DNA of 64,000 nucleotides from Aquimarina aquimarini (lineage in GTDB: Bacteria; Bacteroidota; Bacteroidia; Flavobacteriales; Flavobacteriaceae): assembly GCF_900299535.1 (NCBI RefSeq), contig NZ_OMKE01000033.1, forward strand, positions 1 to 64,000, in the 5' to 3' direction. Every line of letters starts with the position of its first letter. The first letter of the stretch is position 1. A model generated the notes under the pieces. The model had not been told where the DNA came from, made no database searches, and worked only from the letters and a program-made list of their open reading frames with translations. Positions 45,220 through 54,242 of this stretch are shown piece by piece. The position numbers and the translations under genes are program-made.

Positions 45220-45732
45220 ATGATCTTAGCCTTTGATACTTATTATTTTGACAACAAAGCAAAAACAGTCTGTATCTCTTTTAGTTCATGGGCTGATACG
45301 CAACCAATAGAAATCTATTCTGAAATAATCGAAGAAATTGCTGATTATGAGCCTGGGGCTTTTTATAAAAGAGAATTACCTTGTATCATTAGTTTATTAA
45401 AGAAAATAAATCTCAAAAAAATCGATTTGATAATTGTAGATAGTTTTGTGTTTTTAGATGATTTTGATAAACCAGGATTAGGTGCATATTTATTTGAGAG
45501 TCTTAAAAGCAAAACTCCGATCATTGGAGTTGCTAAATCTGGCTTCTATAAAAACATAAAAAATGTAAGACACTTACTAAGAGGGGAAAGCAAAAAACCC
45601 CTTTACATCTCTGCAATAGGTATTGATCTAGATACTGCCTATCACCATATTCAATCTATGCACGGAAATTATAGAAATCCAACTCTTTTACAACTACTAG
45701 ATACAAAAACCAAAGAAAAAGAAAACACTTAA
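45220..45732 (+). CDS. Endonuclease V homologue, short form
   Basis: A 170-residue protein matching endonuclease V, which cuts DNA or RNA near deaminated adenine (inosine). Catalytic residues correspond to Asp6 (AFDTYYF), Glu52 (FYKREL), Asp74 (LIIVDSF), Lys106 (IGVAKSG) and His148 (SMHGNYRNPT), with spacing near that of the E. coli enzyme's Asp35, Glu89, Asp110, Lys139 and His214. The usual protein is about 220-230 residues; here the first 30 or so residues and parts of the later insertions are missing. It begins with Met just before the first catalytic strand, so it is compact, not truncated by a frameshift. Activity is plausible but untested. Confidence 0.72.
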   Translation: MILAFDTYYFDNKAKTVCISFSSWADTQPIEIYSEIIEEIADYEPGAFYKRELPCIISLLKKINLKKIDLIIVDSFVFLDDFDKPGLGAYLFESLKSKTPIIGVAKSGFYKNIKNVRHLLRGESKKPLYISAIGIDLDTAYHHIQSMHGNYRNPTLLQLLDTKTKEKENT

Positions 45733-45766
45733 TACTTTCTTAGCTATAAAATGGTAAGAATAAAAC

Positions 45767-46783
45767 TCAAAAACCTATCTGAGTAAGTATAGGATAATGA
45801 TCAGAAAGTTCTTGATCAAAAGTTTGAAAACTAAACACCTCATATTCTTCAGGAACTAAAATAAAATCAATACGTGCAGGAAAGAGTTCAAAATTAAATG
45901 TCTTACCAAAGCCTTTTCCAGCATTCTTAAAAGTATCTTGTAGTTTTTCTGATCTAATTTTATCGTACACATATGAGTATGCTGTATTATTAAAATCTCC
46001 CATCACTATATTTTTATAAGGAGAAGATTCCATATGTGTCAATAGCTGCTCTGTTTGAACTTGCTGTTTTTTGAACGAGTTACTAATTCGTTTCAATAAC
46101 TTCTGAGAATCTGCTTTGGCCAGCTCATCTGTTTTAGAACTAATACTATGTGACTGCAAGTGAATATTATATACCCTAACTGTATCTTTAGGAAGTGCCA
46201 AATCTGCAAAAATCACATTATTTGCCGTTTTTTTAAAATTTAAAGAGCCTCTATTAACTATCGGAAATTGTGAAAAAATCGCCAATGCCAATTCTCCATT
46301 ATTATCATTAAATTCCTGATATTTATATGAGTATTGTTTAAAATTGGTATCTGGATTATTATAATACTCTTGCACACAAAAAATATCAGGATTCTGTTCT
46401 CGTACCAGTTTTGAAATGTCTTGGGGTATTGTTTTTGAGTCTATCCAATAAAAGCGATTAAAACTATGTACATTATAACTCATTAACGAAATACTGTTTT
46501 CTATTTTATCTATAGATTTCCCTCTGAGCTTATAAAGTGAAGATATATGTGTCACCCCTAAAATCAACACTACAAGAGAAAGAATTAACCTCTTACTAAA
46601 CAAAATGGCCCAATAGAGTAAAAACGATACATTAATCAATATCAAAACAGGTACAGCCAAACTCAAAACCGATAGCAAAGGAAACATTTTGGGTGATACG
46701 TATGGTAATAGATAAGATAATAATAGTGCAAAAGCAGCTATAGAATTCATCACAAAGATGATCTTTTGTAATATCTTTCTCAT
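45767..46783 (-). CDS. Membrane-anchored endonuclease/exonuclease/phosphatase family protein
   Basis: A 338-residue protein with three hydrophobic helices in the first 100 residues, then an EEP (DNase I-like) domain. Its motifs are SYNVHSF near 100-106, IFCVQEYY with the catalytic Glu near 134-141, VMGDFNNTAYS near 260-270 (Asp and Asn), and a final SDHYPILTQIGF at the C-terminus with Asp-His. The active site should face the periplasm. The substrate could be nucleic acid, phosphoinositide-like lipid or sugar phosphate; sequence does not decide. It is the last gene of the tight minus-strand run that begins with the 97-residue protein and mutL. Confidence 0.87.
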   Translation of the reverse strand: MRKILQKIIFVMNSIAAFALLLSYLLPYVSPKMFPLLSVLSLAVPVLILINVSFLLYWAILFSKRLILSLVVLILGVTHISSLYKLRGKSIDKIENSISLMSYNVHSFNRFYWIDSKTIPQDISKLVREQNPDIFCVQEYYNNPDTNFKQYSYKYQEFNDNNGELALAIFSQFPIVNRGSLNFKKTANNVIFADLALPKDTVRVYNIHLQSHSISSKTDELAKADSQKLLKRISNSFKKQQVQTEQLLTHMESSPYKNIVMGDFNNTAYSYVYDKIRSEKLQDTFKNAGKGFGKTFNFELFPARIDFILVPEEYEVFSFQTFDQELSDHYPILTQIGF

Positions 46784-46785
46784 AC

Positions 46786-47664
46786 TTACTCCTTACCTGC
46801 TTTAAATAAAAAATCCTTTTCTTCTTTTGTTAAACTATCATAACCGCTTTTACTAATTTTATCTAAAATAGCATCTATTTGCTGTTGATTAAGAGTCTTA
46901 TTTGAAGAAGTTTTAGTTCTTGTTGTAGTTTTCTTATATGTTTTTGATTTATGAACTGTCTTTAAAGGGCTTTTCTTTTTGAAGGTAAATAAGGCCACAA
47001 TTCTATCTATTAATTTTTCAAACCACTCCCCTATATCTTTTCCGTTTTTTAACTGAACTGCATACATATACCCAAAAATAGCCCCTCCTAGGTGAGCAAT
47101 CAACCCTCCTGCATTGGCCGAAGTTGGTATCTGTATAAGATCAGAAAGCACAACAAAAACTCCTATATGCCATAATTTGACATTAAAAAATATAATTCGC
47201 ACTTCTGAATTTGGAGTATATGCTGCTATAAAAATCATAATAGCTCGTACTGCTGCAGAAGCACCTATCAAATACGCTAGAGAACCGTTTAAAACTGGGA
47301 AAAGATTATACGCCGCAACAAACAGTATGCCACCACAAATAGCGCCTAATAAATATATAGTAAGAAATCTTTTTTCTGTAAAGAGATTCAATACATATTG
47401 CCCAAACCAATATAACACCAACATGTTCCAGAAAATATGCCAAAAGTCAAAATGTAAAAAACTATAGGTAAGTACACTCCAAAACTGAAATAACAACGAC
47501 CCTGGATCTACTGGTAATACAAACCAATTCATTAATATTCCTGGACTCGTTTTAAAAACCCAAGAACACAATGTAGCAGACAAAAACAAAACTACATTGA
47601 TAACAATCAATCTAATTACAATATTAGCCGTTTTGAACTGATATAATAAATTATTAGTTGTCAT
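46786..47664 (-). CDS. Rhomboid family intramembrane protease with C-terminal helix
   Basis: A 292-residue intramembrane serine protease. I begin it at 47664 (MTTNNLLYQF), two bases downstream of the previous stop, since the longer reading runs back through that gene. The catalytic Ser136 lies in GASAAV (usually GASG) and His191 in AHLGGAIFG. WNMLVLYWFGQY near 79-90 is the usual N-terminal helix. After the membrane core comes a basic, Thr-rich linker (about 230-260) and a helix, DAILDKISKSGYDSLTKEEKDF, near 264-285, seen at the C-terminus of many Bacteroidota rhomboids. One or both rhomboid genes are normal here. Confidence 0.87.
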   Translation of the reverse strand: MTTNNLLYQFKTANIVIRLIVINVVLFLSATLCSWVFKTSPGILMNWFVLPVDPGSLLFQFWSVLTYSFLHFDFWHIFWNMLVLYWFGQYVLNLFTEKRFLTIYLLGAICGGILFVAAYNLFPVLNGSLAYLIGASAAVRAIMIFIAAYTPNSEVRIIFFNVKLWHIGVFVVLSDLIQIPTSANAGGLIAHLGGAIFGYMYAVQLKNGKDIGEWFEKLIDRIVALFTFKKKSPLKTVHKSKTYKKTTTRTKTSSNKTLNQQQIDAILDKISKSGYDSLTKEEKDFLFKAGKE

Positions 47665-47665
47665 A

Positions 47666-48406
47666 TTAATACCACCGTTTATTATTAAACGAATTCTTTT
47701 TCCAGTACCACATTGTGATAAACCCAATTACTGCACCCCCAATATGTGCCCAGTGAGCAACATTAGAAGGCCCCAAGATAGCTTGTCCCGTTATTCCACC
47801 ATACAAATCGAGTAAGAAATACCCTCCTATCAAGTATTTTGCTTTTATAGGAACAGGTATAAACATAATATATAGTGGCAAATTAGGATATAACACCGCA
47901 AATGCAGCTAATACTCCAAAAATAGCACCTGAAGCTCCTACCATTGGAGTTACATAAGCCTCAACGGTATTTTGCATTATTTCTGGATAGTTCAAATATT
48001 CCCTAGAATTATAACCATTTATTATAATATTACGTATTTCTATATTCGAAAAGCCCTGTTCTACTAATTGTTGATATCCTGGGCCAAATTGGAAATAAGA
48101 GAATAACAACTGAAATCCTGCTGCCCCAAAACCTGAGAAAAAATAAATAAAAAGAAATTTCTTTTGCCCTATTGAGTTTTCAAGATGACTACCAAACATA
48201 TACAAGGCAAACATATTAAAGAAAATATGTCCCGTTCCTCCATGCATAAACATATGAGATACAAGTTGCCATATTTGGAAATTATCATTTTTTGGAAACC
48301 AAAGTGCGAACCACTCAAACGCTCTATCACCTAAGGTTGATGATCCTATAAAAAAAATGATGTTTATAATTAATATCCCCTTTACTGTATCTGTAATTCT
48401 CCCCAT
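47666..48406 (-). CDS. Rhomboid family intramembrane serine protease
   Basis: A 246-residue intramembrane protease. Catalytic Ser159 is in GASGAIFG and His221 in AHIGGAVIGF; His60 in the HIFFNMFALYMFG segment and the conserved Asn are in place. An insertion of about 40 residues, 108-150, between two membrane helices is not part of the minimal fold. Upstream, mutL ends seven bases before this gene; downstream, the second rhomboid starts one base after it. Substrates are unknown. Confidence 0.92.
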   Translation of the reverse strand: MGRITDTVKGILIINIIFFIGSSTLGDRAFEWFALWFPKNDNFQIWQLVSHMFMHGGTGHIFFNMFALYMFGSHLENSIGQKKFLFIYFFSGFGAAGFQLLFSYFQFGPGYQQLVEQGFSNIEIRNIIINGYNSREYLNYPEIMQNTVEAYVTPMVGASGAIFGVLAAFAVLYPNLPLYIMFIPVPIKAKYLIGGYFLLDLYGGITGQAILGPSNVAHWAHIGGAVIGFITMWYWKKNSFNNKRWY

Positions 48407-48412
48407 TTATTT

Positions 48413-50299
48413 TTAAAATTTCTTGTCAATTTCATCTACTGTTAACGTAATGAAAGTTGGCTTATTATCTGGTGTTACTGTAGGTTCTGTACAGGCAAAG
48501 AGGCTATTTACCATATATTGTTGTTGTTCTGGAGCTAATTCTACTCCAGAACGTATAGCAATACTTTTAGCTATTGATTTAGCAAGTAAGTCTGTTTGCG
48601 AAAAACTACTATCTGGTACTTCATTCTCTAAATCACTTACTAATTTCTCTAATAGTTCAGCCACCTCTTTTTCTGTGGCAACCGATGGTATTGCAGTTAT
48701 TTTTACTTCTCCTGGAGACAACCCATCAAAAACAAACCCTGTATTTTCTAACTGTTCTTTTACAATCTCTAAAAGAGCAATTTCTTTTTGAGAAAAAGAA
48801 AGAGTAAGAGGAAATAGTAATTGTTGACTTACTGCACTTGCCATAGTAATATTACGCAAAAACTCTTCGTATAAAATACGTTGGTGAGCTCTGTATTGAT
48901 TTACGATAACCATACCACTTTTTATGGTAGTGACAATATATTTTTTTCTAAGTTGGTAGGTAGTATGATGCCCTACTTTTTTCTCATCTGTTTCAAATAA
49001 TGAACCAGTAACCTCTGCACTTTCAAATTCTACTGAGGAAAAATCATTTTCCTCTGATTTTGATGTACCCATATCTGACTCTAATCCAACATACAAATTC
49101 TCCCAACTTCCTGCGGCTTCTTTTTTGAAAGGCGTATAATTACTTTTACTGGAAAAAGTCTCTTTCTTTTCAGACACATCATTATCCTCCTCGGCAAAAG
49201 GATTAAAACTACGATCCACCTCTATCATAGGTGTCTGAGCTGTTTTACCTTTATATTCATATGGAGTATCCATTGATGAATCTCTATTAAAATCTAATAC
49301 AGGCGCTACATTAAACTGCCCTAAACTATGTTTTATAGAAGAACGTAACATTGCGTATAATGCATGCTCATCTTCAAATTTAATTTCCGTTTTGGTAGGA
49401 TGAATATTAATATCAATAGACACAGGATCTACGGTAAGGTATAAAAAGTAACTAGGATGTGTTTTTTCTTTTAACAATCCTTCAAAAGCTGCATTGACTG
49501 CGTGATTGAGATAAGCACTTTTTATAAACCTATCATTGACAAAGAAAAATTGTTCCCCTCGGGTACGTTTTGCATATTCAGGTTTTCCTACAAAACCATT
49601 GATAGTAACTAAATCCGTTTCTTCCTTTACAGGAACCAATTTTTCATTAGTTTTTCCTCCAAAGATATTTACTATACGTTGACGTTGTTTTGATATTGGT
49701 AAATTAAAAACCTCATTCCCATTATGATACATATCAAACTTTATAGTAGGATGCGCCATCGCTACACGATGAAATTCATCAATAATATGTCGAAGCTCTA
49801 CCGCATTAGATTTCAAAAAGTTACGCCGTGCAGGAATATTATAAAACAAGTTTTTCGCACTTATAGAAGTTCCTACTGGTGTAACACATACTTCTTGAGA
49901 TACTATTGTACTCCCTTCTATTTTTATCTCTGTTCCTACTTCGTCTTTTTTCTGTCTGGTTTTTAACTCTACATGGGCAATTGCCGCAATAGAAGCTAGA
50001 GCTTCCCCTCTAAAACCTTTGGTATCTAATTGAAAAAGATCTTCTGCCGTTCTTATTTTTGAAGTTGCATGACGCTCAAAACTCAGTCTAGCATCGGTAG
50101 CGCTCATCCCTACTCCATCATCAATCACTTGCACCAGAGTTTTACCTGCCTCTTTAATGATTAACTTAATATGAGTAGCCTTTGCATCTATAGCATTTTC
50201 TAACAACTCTTTTACTAGTGAAGCTGGTCTTTGAACCACTTCTCCTGCAGCAATTTGGTTTGCTACGTGATCTGGTAATAATTGAATAATATCAGACAT
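48413..50299 (-). CDS. mutL: DNA mismatch repair protein MutL
   Basis: A 628-residue mismatch-repair protein. The N-terminal GHKL ATPase (about 1-330) has the catalytic LLENAIDA near 31-38, IDDGVGM near 58-64, and TKGFRGEALASI near 92-103. The C-terminal dimerisation domain (about 440-620) should carry the endonuclease motif DQHAxxExxxxE, but the equivalent here is NQYRAHQRILYE (467-478), with Asn, Tyr and Gln at the Asp, His and Glu positions. The C-terminal CxR-type metal site is also not clear. I infer reduced or absent nicking. The gene directly abuts the 97-residue gene upstream and is followed by two rhomboid genes. Confidence 0.95.
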   Translation of the reverse strand: MSDIIQLLPDHVANQIAAGEVVQRPASLVKELLENAIDAKATHIKLIIKEAGKTLVQVIDDGVGMSATDARLSFERHATSKIRTAEDLFQLDTKGFRGEALASIAAIAHVELKTRQKKDEVGTEIKIEGSTIVSQEVCVTPVGTSISAKNLFYNIPARRNFLKSNAVELRHIIDEFHRVAMAHPTIKFDMYHNGNEVFNLPISKQRQRIVNIFGGKTNEKLVPVKEETDLVTINGFVGKPEYAKRTRGEQFFFVNDRFIKSAYLNHAVNAAFEGLLKEKTHPSYFLYLTVDPVSIDINIHPTKTEIKFEDEHALYAMLRSSIKHSLGQFNVAPVLDFNRDSSMDTPYEYKGKTAQTPMIEVDRSFNPFAEEDNDVSEKKETFSSKSNYTPFKKEAAGSWENLYVGLESDMGTSKSEENDFSSVEFESAEVTGSLFETDEKKVGHHTTYQLRKKYIVTTIKSGMVIVNQYRAHQRILYEEFLRNITMASAVSQQLLFPLTLSFSQKEIALLEIVKEQLENTGFVFDGLSPGEVKITAIPSVATEKEVAELLEKLVSDLENEVPDSSFSQTDLLAKSIAKSIAIRSGVELAPEQQQYMVNSLFACTEPTVTPDNKPTFITLTVDEIDKKF

Positions 50300-50593
50300 T
50301 TATCGTCTTGCAGTAAATATGGATAAATCAAAATCTATTATATATAAAAAAATAAAAACCAATAATATCACAACATATATGACTCTTCTATTGATTTCGC
50401 GATTGCCGCGAGTACGACTTGATGTTCGAGCTTCTGCCCAATGCGCACCAAAATCTATATCGTTTGTTGTATCCCTATATTTAGTAATTCTATTTTCAAA
50501 ATCATAGATATTACCTTCACTCTTACCTTCATAATACCTAGGCGTGTAGTTGAATCTTCTGTTTTTTCTTCTTTTAGGGATGCTTAACTTCAC
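50300..50593 (-). CDS. Small single-helix membrane protein upstream of mutL
   Basis: A 97-residue protein with a basic N-terminus (KRRKNRRFNY), a polar middle with Tyr and Asp, and one membrane helix near 70-88. It ends in a short tail. Homologues in Flavobacteriaceae are often labelled riboflavin synthase beta subunit, which is unfounded: nothing here resembles that enzyme, and the real RibH is encoded 273 bases upstream. The stop codon sits directly before the mutL ATG, so the two are translationally linked. Function unknown. Confidence 0.75.
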   Translation of the reverse strand: MKLSIPKRRKNRRFNYTPRYYEGKSEGNIYDFENRITKYRDTTNDIDFGAHWAEARTSSRTRGNREINRRVIYVVILLVFIFLYIIDFDLSIFTARR

Positions 50594-50866
50594 AATCTAC
50601 TCTATCTTTATATTATCCAAATATACTCAAAATGCATTGCATTCTAAAGCTTTTAGCATTACAATAACATCAAAATATAAACAACAAGGATTATGCCGTT
50701 TAAGGCTTAATAACAAAACATTCTTTCTTTTAAGGTATCTATTTTTTAAAATCATACCCCATAAAAATCTACTATCTTGTAAATTATTATTGTTTTATTA
50801 CTGTTACATTCCAAATTAACACCAATAAACAATAACTAAATCAATCATTAATTAGGTCAAAAAAAG

Positions 50867-51364
50867 TTAAAACTTAGCGTCTTTTCGCAATTGAGCCATT
50901 TTGATAGCTGCAATTGCAGCTTCTGTTCCTTTATTACCATGTTTCCCTCCAGAACGATCTATAGATTGCTGTAGAGTATTATCTGTAAGCACACAAAAAA
51001 TCACAGGGATATCGCTAGCAATATTAAGATCCTTAATTCCTTGAGTAACTCCTTCACACACAAAATCAAAATGTTTGGTTTCTCCTTGAATCACACAACC
51101 AATAACTACAATAGCATCTAGCATATCGTATGATTCTTGCATTTTTTTACATCCATATACCAGCTCAAAACTTCCTGGCACATTCCATCGAACTATGTTT
51201 TCTTTTACCGCTCCGCAATCAATAAAAGCATCAAAAGCTCCTTGAAACAGACCTTGCGTGATTTCTTCATTCCATTCTGAAACAACAATCCCAAATCGAA
51301 AATTTTTCGCATTTGGGATTGTTGCTTTATCGTATTGTGATAAATTCTTATTTTCTGTAGCCAT
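50867..51364 (-). CDS. ribH: 6,7-dimethyl-8-ribityllumazine synthase
   Basis: A 165-residue enzyme of riboflavin synthesis that joins 5-amino-6-ribitylaminouracil and a four-carbon phosphate. Typical segments are FGIVVSEWNEEI (about 23-34), VPGSFELVYG (about 62-71), VIGCVIQGETKHFDFVCEG (His near 98 is the active-site histidine, shortened here) and FCVLTDNT near 121-128. It assembles as a pentamer or icosahedral shell in the family. The TPR membrane protein gene lies 71 bases upstream on the same strand. Confidence 0.96.
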   Translation of the reverse strand: MATENKNLSQYDKATIPNAKNFRFGIVVSEWNEEITQGLFQGAFDAFIDCGAVKENIVRWNVPGSFELVYGCKKMQESYDMLDAIVVIGCVIQGETKHFDFVCEGVTQGIKDLNIASDIPVIFCVLTDNTLQQSIDRSGGKHGNKGTEAAIAAIKMAQLRKDAKF

Positions 51365-51435
51365 ATAAGTTTATAAGTTATTATTTTTAAGAACAGCGTT
51401 GTTTGATATACAAAACACTAACTCAAAATCATAAA

Positions 51436-52206
51436 CTATTTCATTGCTTGCGCTTTACCTAAATGCACGTCAACTTGATTAGCTTCTACACTTTTAGGAA
51501 ATTCTTCTTTAATTCTTTCTAGAAAAGGAACTGCCACTTCTGGTTTATCAAGAGATATAGCTGTAATCGCAGCTTTCAACAAAAACCTTGGCGTAACAAG
51601 CTCATTACTCTTTGCATTGGCAGCTTTTTCATAATAACCAAGAGCTTCTTCTGGTTGATCTAATTGAGAAAAAGCATCTCCTATACCTCCAATAGCTAAA
51701 GGACCTAACATATCATCCTCTCCTTTAAAATCACCTAGATAATCAATTGCTTCCTTATATTTATTCATATTTAGATAAGAAAATCCAGCGTAGTAATTTG
51801 CTCTGTTTGCTGCACTAGTACCACCATAATTTTCAATGATCTCTAAAAACCCATACTTACCTTCTCCTCCATTAAGAGCTAGATTATATAACGAATCGCT
51901 AATTTTAGAATTACCATTTACAGCATTATCAAAATATTGTTGCGCCGTAAACATCTCATTGGCAGCTTCTTGCTCTTTAGGCTCTTGTATGAATTTCTGA
52001 AACCCAAGATATCCTAATATTACAAGTGCCACTAATCCAACAGCCCCTAGTATATATTTTTGATTGGCCGCAACCCATTCTTCGGTTTTTGAAGCTCCCT
52101 CGTCTAAGGTATTAAATACCTCTGCGGTAGTTGAATGCTCTTCGATCTGTTCAACTTCTTCAACCTTATTTTTTGGTTTGTATCCTCGTTTCTTGTAAGT
52201 TGCCAT
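51436..52206 (-). CDS. TPR-containing membrane protein (YfgM-like)
   Basis: A 256-residue protein with a cytoplasmic N-terminus of about 50 residues, one membrane helix at about 51-70 (GAVGLVALVILGYLGF), and a helical TPR-like domain from about 75 on (YKEAIDYLGDFKGED, PEEALGYYEKAANAKS). It resembles YfgM, which in other bacteria binds the SecYEG translocon and periplasmic chaperones. The order TPR gene-ribH, divergent from recF, is common in Flavobacteriia. Confidence 0.85.
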   Translation of the reverse strand: MATYKKRGYKPKNKVEEVEQIEEHSTTAEVFNTLDEGASKTEEWVAANQKYILGAVGLVALVILGYLGFQKFIQEPKEQEAANEMFTAQQYFDNAVNGNSKISDSLYNLALNGGEGKYGFLEIIENYGGTSAANRANYYAGFSYLNMNKYKEAIDYLGDFKGEDDMLGPLAIGGIGDAFSQLDQPEEALGYYEKAANAKSNELVTPRFLLKAAITAISLDKPEVAVPFLERIKEEFPKSVEANQVDVHLGKAQAMK

Positions 52207-52342
52207 AAATTTTCTTTAATGAACGGCAAAAATAAAATTTTTATTCATAATTAAAAGCACAACTATTTATTATTTTTCAATAATTTGCGCAGATTAACTA
52301 AGAATTTTATTAAAGTAAGAATTCTCTGATGGTTGCTGTTTT

Positions 52343-53422
52343 ATGATTTTAAAATCTCTTTCTCTACTTAATTATAAAAATTTTGAATCTGTCAATTTTG
52401 AATTTGATGACAAAATAAATTGTTTTGTAGGAAACAATGGCGTTGGAAAAACAAATGTTCTTGATGCCATCTATCACTTATCTTTTGGCAAAAGTTATTT
52501 CAATCCTGTCACTAGTCAAAACATAAGACATACCACAGATTTTTTTGTCATAGATAGTCATTATCAAAAAGAAAAAAGAGACGAGAAAGTTATTGTAAGT
52601 GTAAAAAAAGGGCAAAAAAAAATAATAAAACGTAACGGAAAAGTATACGATACCCTTAGTCAACATATTGGCTTTCTACCTTTGGTTATTGTTTCTCCAA
52701 CAGATAGAGACTTAATTACAGAAGGAAGTCATACACGACGTAAGTTTATAGATGGTGTAATTTCTCAAAGTGACCAGTCCTATCTAAAAACCCTATTATC
52801 ATATTCTAAAACTGTATCACAACGCAATTCTTTATTAAAATACTTTGTAGCCAACAATACTTTTGACCCCTCTACATTAGATATATACAACCAACAACTA
52901 TCTGAATATGGTACTATCATATTCAAAAAAAGAACAGATTTCTTAGAAACTTTTATTCCCATTTTTATAGAGAGATATCAAGCTATTAGTTCTGGTGAAG
53001 AAAATGTTTCTTTATCGTACCAAAGTAAACTGGCAGAAACAGATTTACTATCTCTTTTAGAACAAAACTTACCCAAAGATAGAATACTACAGTATACAGG
53101 TGTTGGGATACATAAGGATGATTTATCTTTTGAAATAGATGGTCACCCCATTAAAAAGTTTGGAAGTCAAGGACAGCAAAAATCTTTCCTGATCGCATTA
53201 AAACTAGCTCAATTTGATTTTATAAAACAACAAAGTAAAGTAAACCCTATACTCTTACTTGATGATATCTTTGACAAGCTTGACGAAAAACGAGTAGAGC
53301 ACATCATAAAACTAGTAGACGATCAAAATTTTGGACAGTTATTCATCAGCGACACACATGCCAACAGAACCGAAGATGTGGTAAAAAAAATATCACAATC
53401 ATATAAAATCATTAAATTATAA
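52343..53422 (+). CDS. recF: DNA replication and repair protein RecF
   Basis: A 359-residue SMC-like ATPase that helps load RecA at gaps. Walker A is GNNGVGKTN (residues 30-38), with [12 protein letters not shown] before it. [20 protein letters not shown] near 120-139 is typical of RecF. The ABC signature region is [18 protein letters not shown] near 273-290 (shortened) and Walker B is [16 protein letters not shown] near 305-320. A TAATTTGCG promoter-like stretch lies at 52281-52289. Downstream gene is a small lipoprotein 92 bases away. Confidence 0.95.
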   Translation: MILKSLSLLNYKNFESVNFEFDDKINCFVGNNGVGKTNVLDAIYHLSFGKSYFNPVTSQNIRHTTDFFVIDSHYQKEKRDEKVIVSVKKGQKKIIKRNGKVYDTLSQHIGFLPLVIVSPTDRDLITEGSHTRRKFIDGVISQSDQSYLKTLLSYSKTVSQRNSLLKYFVANNTFDPSTLDIYNQQLSEYGTIIFKKRTDFLETFIPIFIERYQAISSGEENVSLSYQSKLAETDLLSLLEQNLPKDRILQYTGVGIHKDDLSFEIDGHPIKKFGSQGQQKSFLIALKLAQFDFIKQQSKVNPILLLDDIFDKLDEKRVEHIIKLVDDQNFGQLFISDTHANRTEDVVKKISQSYKIIKL

Positions 53423-53514
53423 TCTAAATATCATTACACCGTAGCACAGCCAGTAATCAAAAAACTTTGTAAACAATAGCTTGTTTCACAAACAAAAAAC
53501 CACAGCATTTACAC

Positions 53515-53946
53515 ATGAATCAAAGACTTAATACATATTTTTTATACTCAACATTAATCATTAGTATTTTCACTTCTTGCTCTAAAAACAACCCAAAAAA
53601 CTATACTCAATACTTAAATGGATATTGGGAGATTAAAAAGGTAATAATGCCAAATGGCAATGAAAAAGAATACAAATTCAATCAAAACATTGATTTTTTT
53701 CAGATTAACGACACCTCAGGTATACGCAAAAAGGTACGACCAAAATTTGATGGAAGTTTTACCACAACAGGAACAAGTGAAACATTTACATTGCGTATTA
53801 AGAATGATAGCTTAAGGCTATACTACAAAACTTCGTTTGCTACTTGGGTAGAAACAGTTATTTCTGCAGAAGAAAATGAAATAGTAATCAAGAATGAAAC
53901 AGGAAATGTGTATTTTTACCAACGGTACCAAAAGATTGAATTATAA
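53515..53946 (+). CDS. Lipocalin-like lipoprotein
   Basis: A 143-residue lipoprotein with lipobox FTSC (Cys22). The mature part begins YLNGYWEIKKVIMPNG and alternates short strands (SGIRKKVRPKFDG, ETFTLRIKNDSLRLYY, NEIVIKNETGNVYFYQRY), as in the small lipocalin-like lipoproteins common in Bacteroidota. It lies between recF and a DciA-like gene, overlapping the latter by one base. The ligand is unknown. The position near recF and DciA is probably operonic, but no functional link is known. Confidence 0.8.
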   Translation: MNQRLNTYFLYSTLIISIFTSCSKNNPKNYTQYLNGYWEIKKVIMPNGNEKEYKFNQNIDFFQINDTSGIRKKVRPKFDGSFTTTGTSETFTLRIKNDSLRLYYKTSFATWVETVISAEENEIVIKNETGNVYFYQRYQKIEL

Positions 53947-54242
53947 TGAAAAAAAGACACCAAGAACATCAAACTCTAGAGCAAGTTTTAAAAAATTTTG
54001 TCACAGATAACAATCTACAAAAAGGGTTAGACAAAGTTGCTGTACGTGATGTTTGGGAAAAGGTAATGGGACCAGCAATAACAAAATACACTAGAAATAT
54101 CAAATTAGAAAGAGAAACATTATTTGTTGAACTTACCTCATCTGTTCTTAGAGAAGAATTAAGCTATGGAAAACAAAAAATCATTGATAATCTTAATGAA
54201 GAATTAACCAAAACATTAATCACAAAATTAATATTAAGATAA
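53946..54242 (+). CDS. DciA-like protein (DUF721)
   Basis: A 98-residue protein of the DUF721 family, to which the bacterial helicase loader DciA belongs. The core matches the family: LEQVLKNFVTDNNLQKGLDKV at about 12-32 (shortened), VWEKVMGPAITKYTRNI near 39-55 and LFVELTSSVLREELSYGKQKIIDNL near 60-84. It is short, being only the DUF721 core. It may help load the replicative helicase, in keeping with recF next to it. It starts within the stop codon of the lipoprotein gene (TAATG). Confidence 0.85.
   Translation: MKKRHQEHQTLEQVLKNFVTDNNLQKGLDKVAVRDVWEKVMGPAITKYTRNIKLERETLFVELTSSVLREELSYGKQKIIDNLNEELTKTLITKLILR

Noticed and set aside
50300-50593. Riboflavin synthase beta subunit
   Set aside because: That label is used for homologues of this small membrane protein but no riboflavin-pathway motif is present, and the true RibH is encoded at 50867-51364.
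53478-53502. TTGTTT-CAC-AAACAA as a parS-like dyad
   Set aside because: It is a short inverted repeat but lacks the CACGTG core of parS, and such A/T arms occur by chance here.
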